64,000 nucleotides of DNA from Acidovorax sp. DW039 (GTDB lineage: Bacteria > Pseudomonadota > Gammaproteobacteria > Burkholderiales > Burkholderiaceae_C). Under the pieces are notes generated by a model, which ran no database searches, was not told the origin of the DNA, and saw nothing but the letters and a program-made list of their open reading frames with translations. The stretch lies in assembly GCF_037101375.1 (NCBI RefSeq), contig NZ_AP029020.1, forward strand, positions 124,001 through 188,000, given 5' to 3'. Of this stretch, positions 43,954 to 53,233 are shown one piece after another (position 1 is the first letter of the stretch; each line of letters begins with the position of its first letter). The position numbers and the translations under genes are program-made.

Positions 43954-44398
43954 AGTTGTCTCCTGTTTTTGTTGGCTGCCAGTGCTTCCTCTGTTTGGGA
44001 AGTGCGTGTCTGTCTGCGGGAACTGTATTGATTGGCCGTACCTGTGCCTCTATACAAAATGAAGATTCGCTGGCACTTTTATTTCAGCAGGGTTTGCGCA
44101 AAGGCTTTCTGCACCTGTGGCTGCATGAACCTAGGCTTGCGCAGTCCTGTTGCAGGGCAGAAAAGTCGGGTAAGTTCCAGGTTTGGCATGGCCGCGGACA
44201 GGTCCTTTGGCCTCTCGCTTTCAGCTAGTCCAGCCAGTTCAAATACACCCTCCATACCAACACTGACGCTCCAATGCACACAGCCCCAGCCGCCTCTGTC
44301 TTTACCGCCATGGCCCCTTTGCTATGGCCCGATTCGTTTGCTTGCCTCTGCATGCCATGCGTTTGTCTGGCCAGCGCATGTCAACCAGGGGATTGGGT
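43954..44398. promoter_or_regulatory. 445-base divergent intergenic region
   Basis: Separates the DUF1302 operon (minus) from the methylglyoxal-synthase-like gene (plus). On the plus strand TTGATT at 44028-44033 and TATACA at 44051-44056 are 17 bases apart, a sigma70-like promoter candidate, although about 340 bases from the start codon. No small gene is supported. Confidence 0.35.
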
Positions 44399-45331
44399 AT
44401 GAACGCCGCCCATCCCTTGGCAAGCAGTGCGGTTCAAAGCGATGGCGCCGCGTTGCCCCGCACCTTTGGTTTGGTAGCGCACCGCCGACACCGCACGGCG
44501 CATACCTGCGCTTTGGCACGGTGGGCCCATGCATGTGAGCCAGCGGTCCGGTCGCTGCAACTGCGTATTGCAGCCGTGGGTGGTGCGGCAGATGCTCTGG
44601 AGCGATTGGGTTTGTTCACAACCTTGCCAGTTGTGCACCGCCTACCCTACGGGCACGAGGGGGGCTTGATGAAGCTGGTGTCTCGCGTGGCAGGAGGGAT
44701 TCGGCCTGAAGATGAGCTGTCCGGGGTGGTGTACCTGATGGACCCGCTTGATCCCTCATCACTGTACCCCGAGGCCCAGGCGCTCAAACGTCAGTGCGTG
44801 ACCCACCGCAAGCCGCTGCTGTTGACCATGGCGGCAGCCATCGAGTGGATGGCGGTGGAGTGGGCTAATGCGGGTGGCCCTGCGCTGAGCGAGGGCCACT
44901 TGGGGCCCTCGGGACGACTGCGTCCCCTGGATCAGCAGTCGCTGGCGCTCATTGCGCACGACTCGATGAAGTCCCGCATGTTGGACTTTGCCGCTCAGCA
45001 TTTCGATGTGCTCTCGCGTACGCCTGTGCGCTATGCCACGGGCACTACAGGGAGCAAGCTCAATGAGTTGGCTTGGGCCCGGGGTTGGCCAGCCGACACC
45101 CCCTGGGTGCACCCGTTTCGCAGCGGCCCCATGGGCGGCGACGCGCAGATTGCAGAGTTGGTGCTCGACCGCCGCTGCCAGAAGGTGATCTTTTTTGAAG
45201 ACGTGCACGTGGCCCGCCAGCACGAGGCTGACATTCAATTACTGGAGCGTGCTGTGTGTTCTGTGGGCGATGAGGCGGCCTGCCTGCACACCTTTGATAT
45301 GGCCGACACGTGGGCAAAGGCGTGGCGCTGA
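44399..45331 (+). CDS. Tandem methylglyoxal-synthase-like domain protein
   Basis: 310 residues from MNAAHPLASSAVQS, with AGGGGA upstream. The C-terminal half matches MgsA: LIAHDSMKSRMLDFA, YATGTTGSKLNELAWARGW, FRSGPMGGDAQIAELVLDR (catalytic Asp of GGD), KVIFFEDVHVARQHEAD (Asp and His). The N-terminal half has the same layout but lost key residues: LVAHRRHRTA, LPYGHEGGLMKLVSRVAGG, GVVYLMDPLDPSSLYPEAQAL. So it is an internal duplication with one degenerate copy, twice the length of E. coli MgsA (152 residues). It could make methylglyoxal from dihydroxyacetone phosphate or be regulatory. Confidence 0.8.
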   Translation: MNAAHPLASSAVQSDGAALPRTFGLVAHRRHRTAHTCALARWAHACEPAVRSLQLRIAAVGGAADALERLGLFTTLPVVHRLPYGHEGGLMKLVSRVAGGIRPEDELSGVVYLMDPLDPSSLYPEAQALKRQCVTHRKPLLLTMAAAIEWMAVEWANAGGPALSEGHLGPSGRLRPLDQQSLALIAHDSMKSRMLDFAAQHFDVLSRTPVRYATGTTGSKLNELAWARGWPADTPWVHPFRSGPMGGDAQIAELVLDRRCQKVIFFEDVHVARQHEADIQLLERAVCSVGDEAACLHTFDMADTWAKAWR

Positions 45332-45471
45332 AGGCCCCTGTCCTATGGCTGTCTGTGCAGCAGCTTCCATTGCGTGCAATGTTTAGATGGCGGTTTAACG
45401 TTGCCTAAAGGTAGGCTCAGAAAAGTAAGTGAAGATGACTTGTGTGACCTGCCAGTCAACCCAAGTGCACC

Positions 45472-46072
45472 ATGAACTACACCCATCTGAGCCAAAGCGA
45501 ACGTTACCAAATCCAAAGCCTTGTGGACGTGGGGCTGTCCATTTCGCAGACAGCCCTGCGCCTGGAGCGCCACCGCAGCACCATTGCCCGCGAGATCAGG
45601 CGCAGGGAACGCTTGGGCGCGGGGCAGTTGAGTGATCGAGTGGGTATCGCGCAGCGCCCCGCCATCGTGGACGAGCGAGCGCGCCTGGGGGACTGGGAGG
45701 GCGACACTATTGTCTCGGGCAGGGGCGCTCTTGCTGCTTTGGTCACCCTGACCGAGCGGCGCTCGCGCTACACACTGGCCCAGCATGTGCCCAGGCGCAA
45801 AGCCGAGCCGGTGGGTCAGGCCATCATCGAGATGCTCAGGCCTCATCCCAAGCACCGCCACACCCTGACGCTGGACAACGGCAAGGAGTTCGCTGAGCAC
45901 AAATGGGTGCAAAGACGTCTGAGCACAAAGGTGTACTTTGCTGATCCACACAGCTCCTGGCAGCGGGGGCTCAACGAGAACCACAATGGGTTGCTACGCC
46001 ACTACTTCCCCAAGGGCAGCACCCTGAGCCTGCTCAGCCAGGTGAATCGCCCCGGCATTCCTAGACACCGTT
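45472..46072 (+). pseudogene. IS30-family transposase, internally deleted and 3'-truncated
   Basis: The N-terminal HTH (NYTHLSQSERYQIQSLVDVGLSISQTALRLERHRSTIAREIRRR) jumps directly to the catalytic part (IVDERARLGDWEGDTIVSGRGALAALVTLTERRSRY, LDNGKEFAEH, YFADPHSSWQRGLNENHNGLLRHYFPKG), so about 100 residues are missing near residue 50. After LSLLSQ at about 46041 the frame runs into the end of an IS3 element, which removed the C-terminus. Confidence 0.85.
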
Positions 46073-46935
46073 GAGCCGTTGGGAATGTCGCTGTTCGAAC
46101 TCTACAGGGGATAGTCCTGCCGCCGATGAATGACGGCGCTGTGAGTTGTAGAACATTTCGATGTAGTTGAAGACGTCCGCTTTCGCATCATCACGGGTTG
46201 CATAGACCCGTCTGCGGATGCGTTCGCGCTTGAGCAGTTGGAAGAAGCTCTCGGCCACAGCGTTGTCGTAGCAGTTGCCACTCCGGCTCATGCTGCTGAC
46301 TAGGTTGTGGTCGCGCAGAAAGGTCTGCCACTCGTGGCCGGTGCACTGACAGCCTTGATCGGAATGAACTATGACAGGTGCACGCAGCTGGCGGCGCATA
46401 GCGCCATCAGCAGTGCATCGAGGACCAGACTCGTGTCAATGCGGCTGCCCATGGACCAGCCCACTACCTGGCGTGAGAACAGATCGACCACAACCGCCAG
46501 GTACAGCCATCCTTCGTGGGTTCGGATGTAGGTGATGTCAGTGACTCAGGACTGATTTGGCTCATCCACCTTGAACTGACGCTGCAGGTGGTTTGGCGCG
46601 ACCACCGCGGGCTTACCGCCTCGCAGTCCAGGCCGGCGGCCGTAGCCCGTCTGCGATCGCAGACCTTCGATCTTGAGCAACCGCGCCACGCGATGCTTGC
46701 CGCAACGCTCGCCCAGGTCGCGCATGTCCAGCGTGAGCTTGCGGGAGCCGTAGACACCCCCACTCTCCAGCCATGCCCGCTTGAGCAAGCCCAGAAGTCT
46801 CTGGTCGTCCTTGGCCCGTGGACTTTGCGGCGCTGCCTTCCACGCGTAGTAGCCGCTGGGGTGTAGCTGCATCGCCTTGCACATGCGCCGCACGCTGTGT
46901 TCCTGCGCATGCTGCTTGATGAACGCGTGCCTCAC
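46061..46935 (-). pseudogene. IS3-family OrfB, nonsense and frameshift
   Basis: MRHAFIKQHAQEHSVRRMCKAMQLHPSGYYAWKA through QFKVDEPNQS, then a TGA at 46546-46548 where relatives have Trp ([36 protein letters not shown] continues in frame). A missing base near 46399 then shifts to the frame reading [30 protein letters not shown]...SGNCYDNAVAESFFQLLKRERI. Both lesions inactivate the integrase core. Confidence 0.83.
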
Positions 46936-47210
46936 CCGGACTGCCTGGCAAAGTACGCGGCGGCTTTTTTTAGGATGTCACGCTCCTCGGTCACGCGCTT
47001 GAGTTCAGCCTTCAGCCGCTGTAGCTCCTCAGTCTGGGACGTCTGCATCTGTCGTTCTGGCGCAGGCACCGAATAGACCTTGATCCACTTGTACAGGCTG
47101 TGCTGGCTCACGCCGATCCGGGCAGATACATCGGCTATTCGGTGGCCTCGCTCCGTTATCTGCTTGACCGCTTCGATCTTGAATTCTTCGGGATATGGCT
47201 GCTTTGTCAT
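46932..47210 (-). CDS. IS3-family OrfA
   Basis: 92 residues: HTH (YPEEFKIEAVKQITERGHRIADVSARIGVSQHSLYKWIKVY) and leucine zipper (SQTEELQRLKAELKRVTEERDILKKAAAYFARQSG). Overlaps orfB by 4 bases. Intact frame, but its partner is defective. Confidence 0.85.
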   Translation of the reverse strand: MTKQPYPEEFKIEAVKQITERGHRIADVSARIGVSQHSLYKWIKVYSVPAPERQMQTSQTEELQRLKAELKRVTEERDILKKAAAYFARQSG

Positions 47211-47299
47211 GGCACCTCCTATTGGGCCTCAGGTTTGAGGCTCGAAGGCGTCTAGTTCAGCCGGGGCGATTCAGTTCTGCGGAGGCGAGTTGGTTTAAG

Positions 47300-47415
47300 T
47301 CAGGCGGTCGCGGCCTGACCAGCGCGTTGTCGATGGTAATTGGCATCGAACTCAGCTGGCGGCACGTGACCCAGCGGGCCCATCAGGCGGTGATGGTTGA
47401 ACCAGGACACCTGAG
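47300..47415 (-). pseudogene. IS3-family OrfB fragment (C-terminal end)
   Basis: The minus strand reads VSWFNHHRLMGPLGHVPPAEFDANYHRQ to a stop at 47300. This is the 3' end of an OrfB like that at 22.6-23.5 kb. It is cut at about 47415 by another IS3 piece on the opposite strand; its upstream portion is probably the fragment at 48210-48394. Confidence 0.7.
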
Positions 47416-47417
47416 GT

Positions 47418-48176
47418 AGTCACAGCGGCGAGGCCTTGCTGGCCCACATCCGGGCCATCCACGAGCAACTCCGTGGCGAATACGGCTGGCCAAGGATGCA
47501 CAAGGAACTGCTGGCCCGCGGGGTGCCGGTGGGCAAGGAGCGGGTGCGCGTGTTGATGCAACAGCACGGCATCCGAGCCAAGGGCAAGAAGAAGTTCGTG
47601 GTGACCACTGGCAGCAAGCACCACTTGCCGGTAGCGCCCGACCCCGTGCAACGCCGCTTCGTGCCGGCCGCGCCCAACCTCGTGTAGAGCGGCGACATCA
47701 CGTACCTGCCCACCGATGAGGGCTGGCTGTACCTGGCAGCGATTGTGGATTTGCACAGCCGTCAGGTGGTGGGCTGGAGCCTGCAGCCGCACATTCAGAC
47801 GGCCCTGGTCAAGGACGCCTTGCTGATGGCCTGCTTCCGGCGCAAACCGGCGGCGGGCCTGATCTTCCATAGCGATCGCGGCAGTCAATATTGCAGCCGG
47901 GACTTCCAGGACACCCTGAAGGCCTGGGGCATGCGCAGTTCGATGTCCCGCAAGGGCAACTGTTGGGACAACGCCCCGACCGAGAGCTTTTGGGGACGAC
48001 TGAAGACGGCCTGCGTCCATGGCCGCCGGTTCGCCACGCACGAGGAAGCACGCCAAGTCGTCATGGACTGGCTCGCCTTCTACAACCATTCGAGGCTAAG
48101 TTCGGCGTTGGGCTATCTCAGCCCGATGTAGTTCGAGCAACGCTGGCTGGCGGCGCGGTGCAAACCTGCCGCCTGA
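47418..48176 (+). pseudogene. IS3-family OrfB, 5'-truncated with two stop codons
   Basis: Begins mid-protein: LLAHIRAIHEQLRGEYGWPRMHKELLARGVPVGKERVRVLMQQHG...FVVTTGSKHHLPVAP. A TAG at 47685-47687 replaces an expected Trp before [49 protein letters not shown] and KGNCWDNAPTESFWGRLKT complete the DDE set. A second TAG at 48129-48131 lies close to the natural end. No orfA and no clear termini. Confidence 0.8.
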
Positions 48177-48209
48177 TGATCGGGTTATGCACTCCGATTT
48201 CCAAGGGCA

Positions 48210-48394
48210 ACCTCATTGATCGTCTCGGCCAAGGCGTTGTCGTAGCTGTCACCCTTGGATCCCACGGAGGGCTCAATGCCGGCTTCGGCCAGCCGCTCGC
48301 TGTAGCGAATCGATAGGTATTGTGAGCCCCTGTCTGAGTGGTGCGTCAGGCTGCCGTCGTCATCGCGCTTGCGGCCGTGTGCCGAAACTCTCAA
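48210..48394 (-). pseudogene. IS3-family OrfB fragment (central part)
   Basis: Reads LTHHSDRGSQYLSIRYSERLAEAGIEPSVGSKGDSYDNALAETIN on the minus strand, nearly the same as the corresponding stretch of the element at 22.2-23.5 kb. Together with 47300-47415 it looks like one OrfB split by the opposite-strand IS3 piece between them. Confidence 0.75.
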
Positions 48395-48430
48395 TTACTT
48401 GTTCCGGGGCGACGCCACGGCAGGCACCAA

Positions 48431-49999
48431 TCACAAACCTGGAGCAGGAGCAAAGCCCAGCACAGCCTCTACAGACATGCCTATGCCCAAGAGCAACTGA
48501 TCACTCCCTAGCGGGCCGTCTAGCTCTAGCCCGACGGGCAGCCCGTCACTAGTCATGCCAGCAAAGAGAGAGAGCCCCGGTAGGCCTGCACTGCTGCTGG
48601 GGTCCGTATTGCGGACGTAGGCACTAAATTCATCCATGAGAGCGCCTCCATTGATAGACACAGTGGACGAACCTCGAACCCCATCGATGAGCACTGCCGG
48701 CAAGGGGGTGGTGGGGAACATTACCGCATCAACAGCGTTCTCGCTGAAATAACGCGCATAGAGGGCCTGCATTGCCGGGCGGTGCACCGCCACCGCGTCT
48801 TCGTAAGGGGGACCGCCAAATGCGTCACCAAGAATAGCGAGGAACGCGTCCCGTACATCAGGGCTGGCTACCCCGGCTGCCAAGCTGGCCAGCGTAACTC
48901 CGGCGGCGCCATTGGCAGCAAGGTATGCTGGAATATCGCCAACTGCTTCGTGGAGTATCAAGGGGGAGGAGACTCTCTCGTTCAACGTTGCCAAGCCCGC
49001 CAAGTCGACGTCAACGAACACGACGCCCTGCTTTGCCAATTCCTCGCGCGCCGCTCCAGCGACGGATGCAACTTGTGTATCCAATCCAGCCCAGAAACTG
49101 GTAGGGACACCGACTCGAAGCCCCTTCAAGCCCACCGGATTTGGTACAGAGCGGCCCACAATCGCAGCATCCAGCAATGCTAGGTCGGCGACGCTACGCG
49201 CCATGGGCCCTACGGTATCGCGTGTATGACTCAGGGGCACCACGGCGTTGGTATCGGTGTACCTGCGCTGCACACCGCCGTTGCCGACTGAGGGCCGCAT
49301 GCCGGCGATACCGCAAAGGGCTGCAGGTATGCGGCTTGACCCTGCAGTATCGGTGCCCAAACCGGCGGGTGCGATGCGCGCTGCAATAGCTGCGGCAGTG
49401 CCACCCGATGATCCGCCAGGGATACGGGCCGTATCGTACGGGTTCCGGACTGGTCCGGCGAAGGTGGTGAGATTAGTACTTGTGATACCAGCGGCTAACT
49501 CATGGAGATTGGTCTTGCCCAGTACGATTGCACCTGCATCGATGAGTTTCTGTAGCGATGGCGCGTTGTCCGATGGCTGAAGGGCCCGTAGGGCTGCAGT
49601 ACCGCCGGTAGTTGGCAGGCTGCGCGTGTTGATGTTGTCTTTGACAACAATCGGCAGGCCGGCAAGCGGCGGTAAGGGGATTCCCGTCCTGCGCTGCGTA
49701 TCCACGGATCGCGCGGCGGTCAAGGCGCCGTCCCTGTCCACAGTGATGAAACAATTTAAGTCCTTGAGAGCTTCGGCGCGAGTCAGAAGCGTCGTAACGT
49801 AAGCTTCTGCGCTCAGACGCCCAGAATTCATCGCCCGCAGTGCCTCGGTTGCAGTCAGCGCCAGTTGCTCGGCTGTCGTCATGCCTGGGAGCGTGTCATT
49901 ACCGCCTCCACAGGCGCTGAGACCAACAGTGCTTAAGGGTAGCGATATCGCTGCACCCGTATTCTTCAGGAAGTTACGGCGTGTCTGAGATGTGCTCAT
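48431..49999 (-). CDS. Amidase-signature hydrolase, Tat-exported lipoprotein
   Basis: 522 residues. N-terminus MSTSQTRRNFLKNTGAA is a consensus twin-arginine signal and ends in a lipobox (GLSAC), so a Tat lipoprotein. The Ser-cisSer-Lys triad is complete: K120 (LPIVVKDN), S197 (PGGSSGGT) and S221 (TDTAGSSRIPA). Hydrolyses an amide to acid and ammonia; substrate unknown, with aryl amides plausible given the neighbourhood. GGAG precedes the ATG. It is bracketed by IS remnants on both sides. Confidence 0.88.
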   Translation of the reverse strand: MSTSQTRRNFLKNTGAAISLPLSTVGLSACGGGNDTLPGMTTAEQLALTATEALRAMNSGRLSAEAYVTTLLTRAEALKDLNCFITVDRDGALTAARSVDTQRRTGIPLPPLAGLPIVVKDNINTRSLPTTGGTAALRALQPSDNAPSLQKLIDAGAIVLGKTNLHELAAGITSTNLTTFAGPVRNPYDTARIPGGSSGGTAAAIAARIAPAGLGTDTAGSSRIPAALCGIAGMRPSVGNGGVQRRYTDTNAVVPLSHTRDTVGPMARSVADLALLDAAIVGRSVPNPVGLKGLRVGVPTSFWAGLDTQVASVAGAAREELAKQGVVFVDVDLAGLATLNERVSSPLILHEAVGDIPAYLAANGAAGVTLASLAAGVASPDVRDAFLAILGDAFGGPPYEDAVAVHRPAMQALYARYFSENAVDAVMFPTTPLPAVLIDGVRGSSTVSINGGALMDEFSAYVRNTDPSSSAGLPGLSLFAGMTSDGLPVGLELDGPLGSDQLLLGIGMSVEAVLGFAPAPGL

Positions 50000-50226
50000 G
50001 AAAGTACTCCGAAATGGTTGCTAGGTGGCGTTGGTAGATCCCACCGCTAGCATTCTCCAGTTCCCGTTGTTCTGCCAATATCCTCATGAATGAGGACGCT
50101 GACCTGCCCCCTTCAGCCGTACCAGTGATTCGGTTGGAGTCCTGGGGTTGAAGGGCTGCAGCCACCCAGCACGTGACCTTCATTGAAGCCCACCCTGAGC
50201 GTCATCTCCTACCGTAAGCTCCCCTG

Positions 50227-50742
50227 TCAAGCAGACAGTTGATTTCTAGAGTCCGCGGCGGTTGTGTTGATCAGTCGGGGCATGAACTGCTCGGGCGGCA
50301 CGCCACCCAGCGAGTCATGCGGTCGGTACTCGTTGTATTGAGTCAGCCAGTCGTCCGCGATGGCCTGGACCTGCTCGATGGAATTGAACAGGTAGGCATC
50401 GAGCACCTCGGTGCGGAACGTCCTGTTGAATCGCTCTATACAGGCGTTCTGGTTGGGCTCGCCGGGTTCGATGTAATTCAGCGCGATACCCCGGCGCTGC
50501 GCCCATTCGACCAAGTCGTGGCTGGTCATCTCAGGCCCGTTGTCCATACGGATCGACGGCGGCGGCTGTTCCAGTCCACCAGGCGGTCCATCGTTCGGAT
50601 CAGCATCGGGCCCGGCAGCGACTGGGCCACCTGGATGGCCAGCACCTCGCGGTTGGCCTCGTCGATGACGTTGAGGGTACGGAAGCGGCGACCGTCGTAG
50701 AGCACGTCGTGCATGAAATCGAGCGCCCAGCCTTGATTGACA
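50227..50742 (-). pseudogene. IS3-family (IS407-like) OrfB fragment, frameshifted
   Basis: [49 protein letters not shown], then a frame change near 50560 into [57 protein letters not shown]...YNEYRPHDSLGGVPPEQF. The N-terminal half and orfA are absent beyond about 50742. Confidence 0.82.
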
Positions 50743-50895
50743 AACTACCCCGCTGCCAACAGGCACTTCCTGAAACCCCTCGCGCTGCCGGCAATGGCCG
50801 GCGAGTGCGCGTGACCTGAGCGGACATTCGAGGTGCGAGGTCCGTCGATGCTCGTTTCCTCCCGCCGCAGCGCCCCGCGACGGGGATTTCAGCCC

Positions 50896-51974
50896 TCAAG
50901 CGGGCCATGCGGACGGACCTCCGCTCTTGACCAGACACACCAGTCGGCGCGCGTAGTACGCCGCGCACTGCAGTGTGATGGCCAGCGCGTTGCGCGACAA
51001 GGTCATCGCCCGCACACACTTGCCGCCTTGCTGGGCTAAGCTGGCGCAGACATGCTCGACACGGGCCCGAGTCTTGTTGATGGTGCGGTTGCGCTGGTTC
51101 AGTCGAACCCTGGCGGTCTGCCCCGGTTTGGCTCGGCGTGCGATGCCGTCTTGCAGTCCTCGTGCCTGCAGCACTTGCCGTTTCCCCTGGCTATCGTAGC
51201 CCCAGTCTGCCAGTAGCCGATCCCGTGTGTTGGTGGTCTGCAGCACGTCGGGCAGTTGTTGCCCATCGTCGGCGTTGGCCGGTGTGATCTTCAGCTCCCG
51301 GATGTGCTTGTAGCGCGTCCACGTTGCCGTGCAGCTTGTAGCCGTAGAAGGCCATGCCATGCTTGATCGTCCAGCGGGCATCCCGGTCGGTGTGGGCCAG
51401 GCGCTTGGCGCTCCAGCCTTGCGGGGGCGTCGCCACGGTTAAGTGCCTCGCGTTCCTTGGCGTTGGCTTGCGTGATCGGCGCCTGCACGATGCTGGCGTC
51501 CTCGATCTGCCCGCCACGCGGGATCAAACCGTGGTGTTGCAGTTGCTGGCTCAGTGTCTCGAAGATGGCCTTGCCGCCCAGGCCGCCTTGGGCCAGTCGC
51601 TGGCGAAAGGCCCACAGCGTGCGGGCGTCGGGGATGTGCAGTGCGCCGTCGAGGCGACAGAAGTGCTGGAAGCTCAGCCGGTCGAGAACTTGGTGCTCGC
51701 ACTGCTCGTCGGACAGGTTGTACAGGCCCTGCAGGAACACCATGCGCACCAGCGCTTCGGTGGGGTAAGGCGGGCGTCCACCCTTGCTGCGGTCTGCTCG
51801 CGGGCAAGCCACGTCCGCGGCCTGCGCCATCTCCGAGAAGTCAATCAGCTTGTCCATCGCGGCCAGCGTCTGAACGTAGCTTTCGAGCTTGGCCTTGCGC
51901 TGGCGCACGAGGAACAGGTCGTCTGGGGCCTCTTCGGGGAAGAAGCTCGAGGGCTTGGTGCGCGGCGTGATCAT
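50896..51974 (-). pseudogene. IS5-family transposase, multiply frameshifted
   Basis: First frame MITPRTKPSSFFPEEAPDDLFLVRQRKAKLESYVQTLAAMDKLIDF...YPTEALVRMVFLQGLYNLSDEQCEHQVLDRLSFQHFCRL...GGQIEDASIVQAPITQAN (first Asp). A second short frame gives GWSAKRLAHTDRDARWTIKHGMAFYGYKLHGNVD, and a third YKHIRELKITPANADDGQ...LADWGYDSQGKRQ (second Asp) and INKTRARVEHVCASLAQQGGK (Glu). At least two lesions, near 51430 and 51310. Element ends could not be fixed. Confidence 0.82.
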
Positions 51975-52039
51975 CTCGCCATGTTGCCGCACCACGCGCC
52001 GCTCGGGCGCGCGAAGGCGCGGTTTTTAGAAGCGCCCTC

Positions 52040-52227
52040 ATGGCTCCATTCTCCAGAGTTGGAGCCCCGTCATTGCCGGCATTGCGTCGCAGTTCCCTGC
52101 TCAGGCTGCCAGCGTCGCGACCCAGTACCTGCGCGATGGCCCGAAGGCCCCGCCCCTGCTTTCGCAGCGCGGCTAGAGTCACGCGCTTTTCGGGCTGCAT
52201 CTGTTGGAGTCTTCTCGTCATCTTCAT
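52040..52227 (-). pseudogene. IS30-family transposase, N-terminal fragment
   Basis: MKMTRRLQQMQPEKRVTLAALRKQGRGLRAIAQVLGRDAGSLSRELRRNA is an IS30-type N-terminal HTH. It is cut at about 52040 where the IS5-family element begins, so the IS5 element probably inserted into it. Confidence 0.7.
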
Positions 52228-52428
52228 ACTTTACCGGGACGGCAAGGTGTTGCATTTCAGATTTGAGGCCGCCCCTCCTTCAAGTCCGGGGGGCGATTCA
52301 TCATGGTTGACGCATAGATGAGACGGTGCCAAACATGATCTGGCATCTTTCTTGCAGGCAGCGGAAGCCTGATAAGTAGGCATGCCTCGCTCTCGCTGGG
52401 CCGCTCATCTCGAAAGGATTCCATTGCT

Positions 52429-53190
52429 ATGTACCTGAGCACTCACCAAGTGCATGTGTTATCTCGAGTGATGCGGACGCTGGCAGAGCCCCTTTCGGCC
52501 TACGAGATCCGCAAGCAACTCGGATGCTTGATGCTTGAGTTACTGGGAGCTCAGTTCTACGCCAGCTATGTGTGGGATGAGGAAGCCGGTCGATTTAGCA
52601 ACGGTGTGCATATTGACGTAGACCCGGAGAACGTTCGGCGCTATGAAATCTACTATCAGTATCATGATCCGATTACGCCGCTCCTGCGGCAGAGACGCGA
52701 CTCGGTTCTTGTCTCCGAGGTAATGCCGCAGGCCCAGCTGAAGCGCACCGAATTCTTCAACGATTTACTCTCGAGGGATGGGGCATATTGGGGCATCAAC
52801 CTGTACGCCTGGAACGATCAGGAGAACATCGGCGACATGCGCATATGGCGTGACCGTAAGCATGAGAATTTCTCACGCGACGATGTTCAGTTGCTAGAGC
52901 TCGTTCGCCCCGCTTTCACAGCGGCGGTGGAGCGCTGCACAAGAAGACACACGCATCTGGCACAGACTGAATCAGCTCGCCTACACAAAATTGATTGCGA
53001 CGAGACTCTGTCGGTACTGAGCGCCAGGGAGCGACAAGTAGCCCAATTGATCGGGCGAGGACTTGCCGACAAGGAAGTTGCTGAGCGCCTTTGCATTTCT
53101 GTCACAACAGTCCGAACCCACATCGACCGAGCATTTCGCAAACTGCGCATAAATAATCGTGTGGCGTTAGCGCGCAAGCTCAACACCTGA
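52429..53190 (+). CDS. LuxR-type regulator with N-terminal sensor domain
   Basis: 253 residues. The C-terminal 65 residues are a GerE/LuxR HTH: LSARERQVAQLIGRGLADKEVAERLCISVTTVRTHIDRAFRKLRINNRVALARKL. The N-terminal 170 residues are a mixed alpha/beta sensor (LMLELLGAQFYASYVWDEEAGRFSNG...YYQYHDPITPLL) without the full set of acyl-homoserine-lactone residues, so probably not a quorum sensor. No luxI is in view. Plausible controller of the HAD/M20/cupin group downstream or of the amidase. Confidence 0.83.
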   Translation: MYLSTHQVHVLSRVMRTLAEPLSAYEIRKQLGCLMLELLGAQFYASYVWDEEAGRFSNGVHIDVDPENVRRYEIYYQYHDPITPLLRQRRDSVLVSEVMPQAQLKRTEFFNDLLSRDGAYWGINLYAWNDQENIGDMRIWRDRKHENFSRDDVQLLELVRPAFTAAVERCTRRHTHLAQTESARLHKIDCDETLSVLSARERQVAQLIGRGLADKEVAERLCISVTTVRTHIDRAFRKLRINNRVALARKLNT

Positions 53191-53233
53191 GTGGCCACGA
53201 AACTAGCCGCGTTGAATCCCCCCGGGTTTGAAC

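Larger units (their letters stand above)
46043..47273 (-). mobile_element. IS3-family insertion sequence, decayed, inserted in the IS30 gene
   Basis: 1231 bp with inverted ends TGAATCGCCCCGGC on both sides and further matches (TAGAC-CC) inside. It carries orfA (intact) and orfB (broken) on the minus strand. It interrupts the IS30 transposase on the left; on the right it abuts another IS3 remnant, so no target duplication remains. Confidence 0.78.

Noticed and set aside
46546..46548. TGA in IS3 OrfB read as a recoded (selenocysteine or readthrough) codon
   Set aside because: A further frameshift follows downstream and there is no SECIS-like context; ordinary decay is simpler.
52429..53190. 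Quorum-sensing LuxR receptor
   Set aside because: No luxI neighbour and the full set of acyl-homoserine-lactone-binding residues is not evident; called a LuxR-type regulator only.
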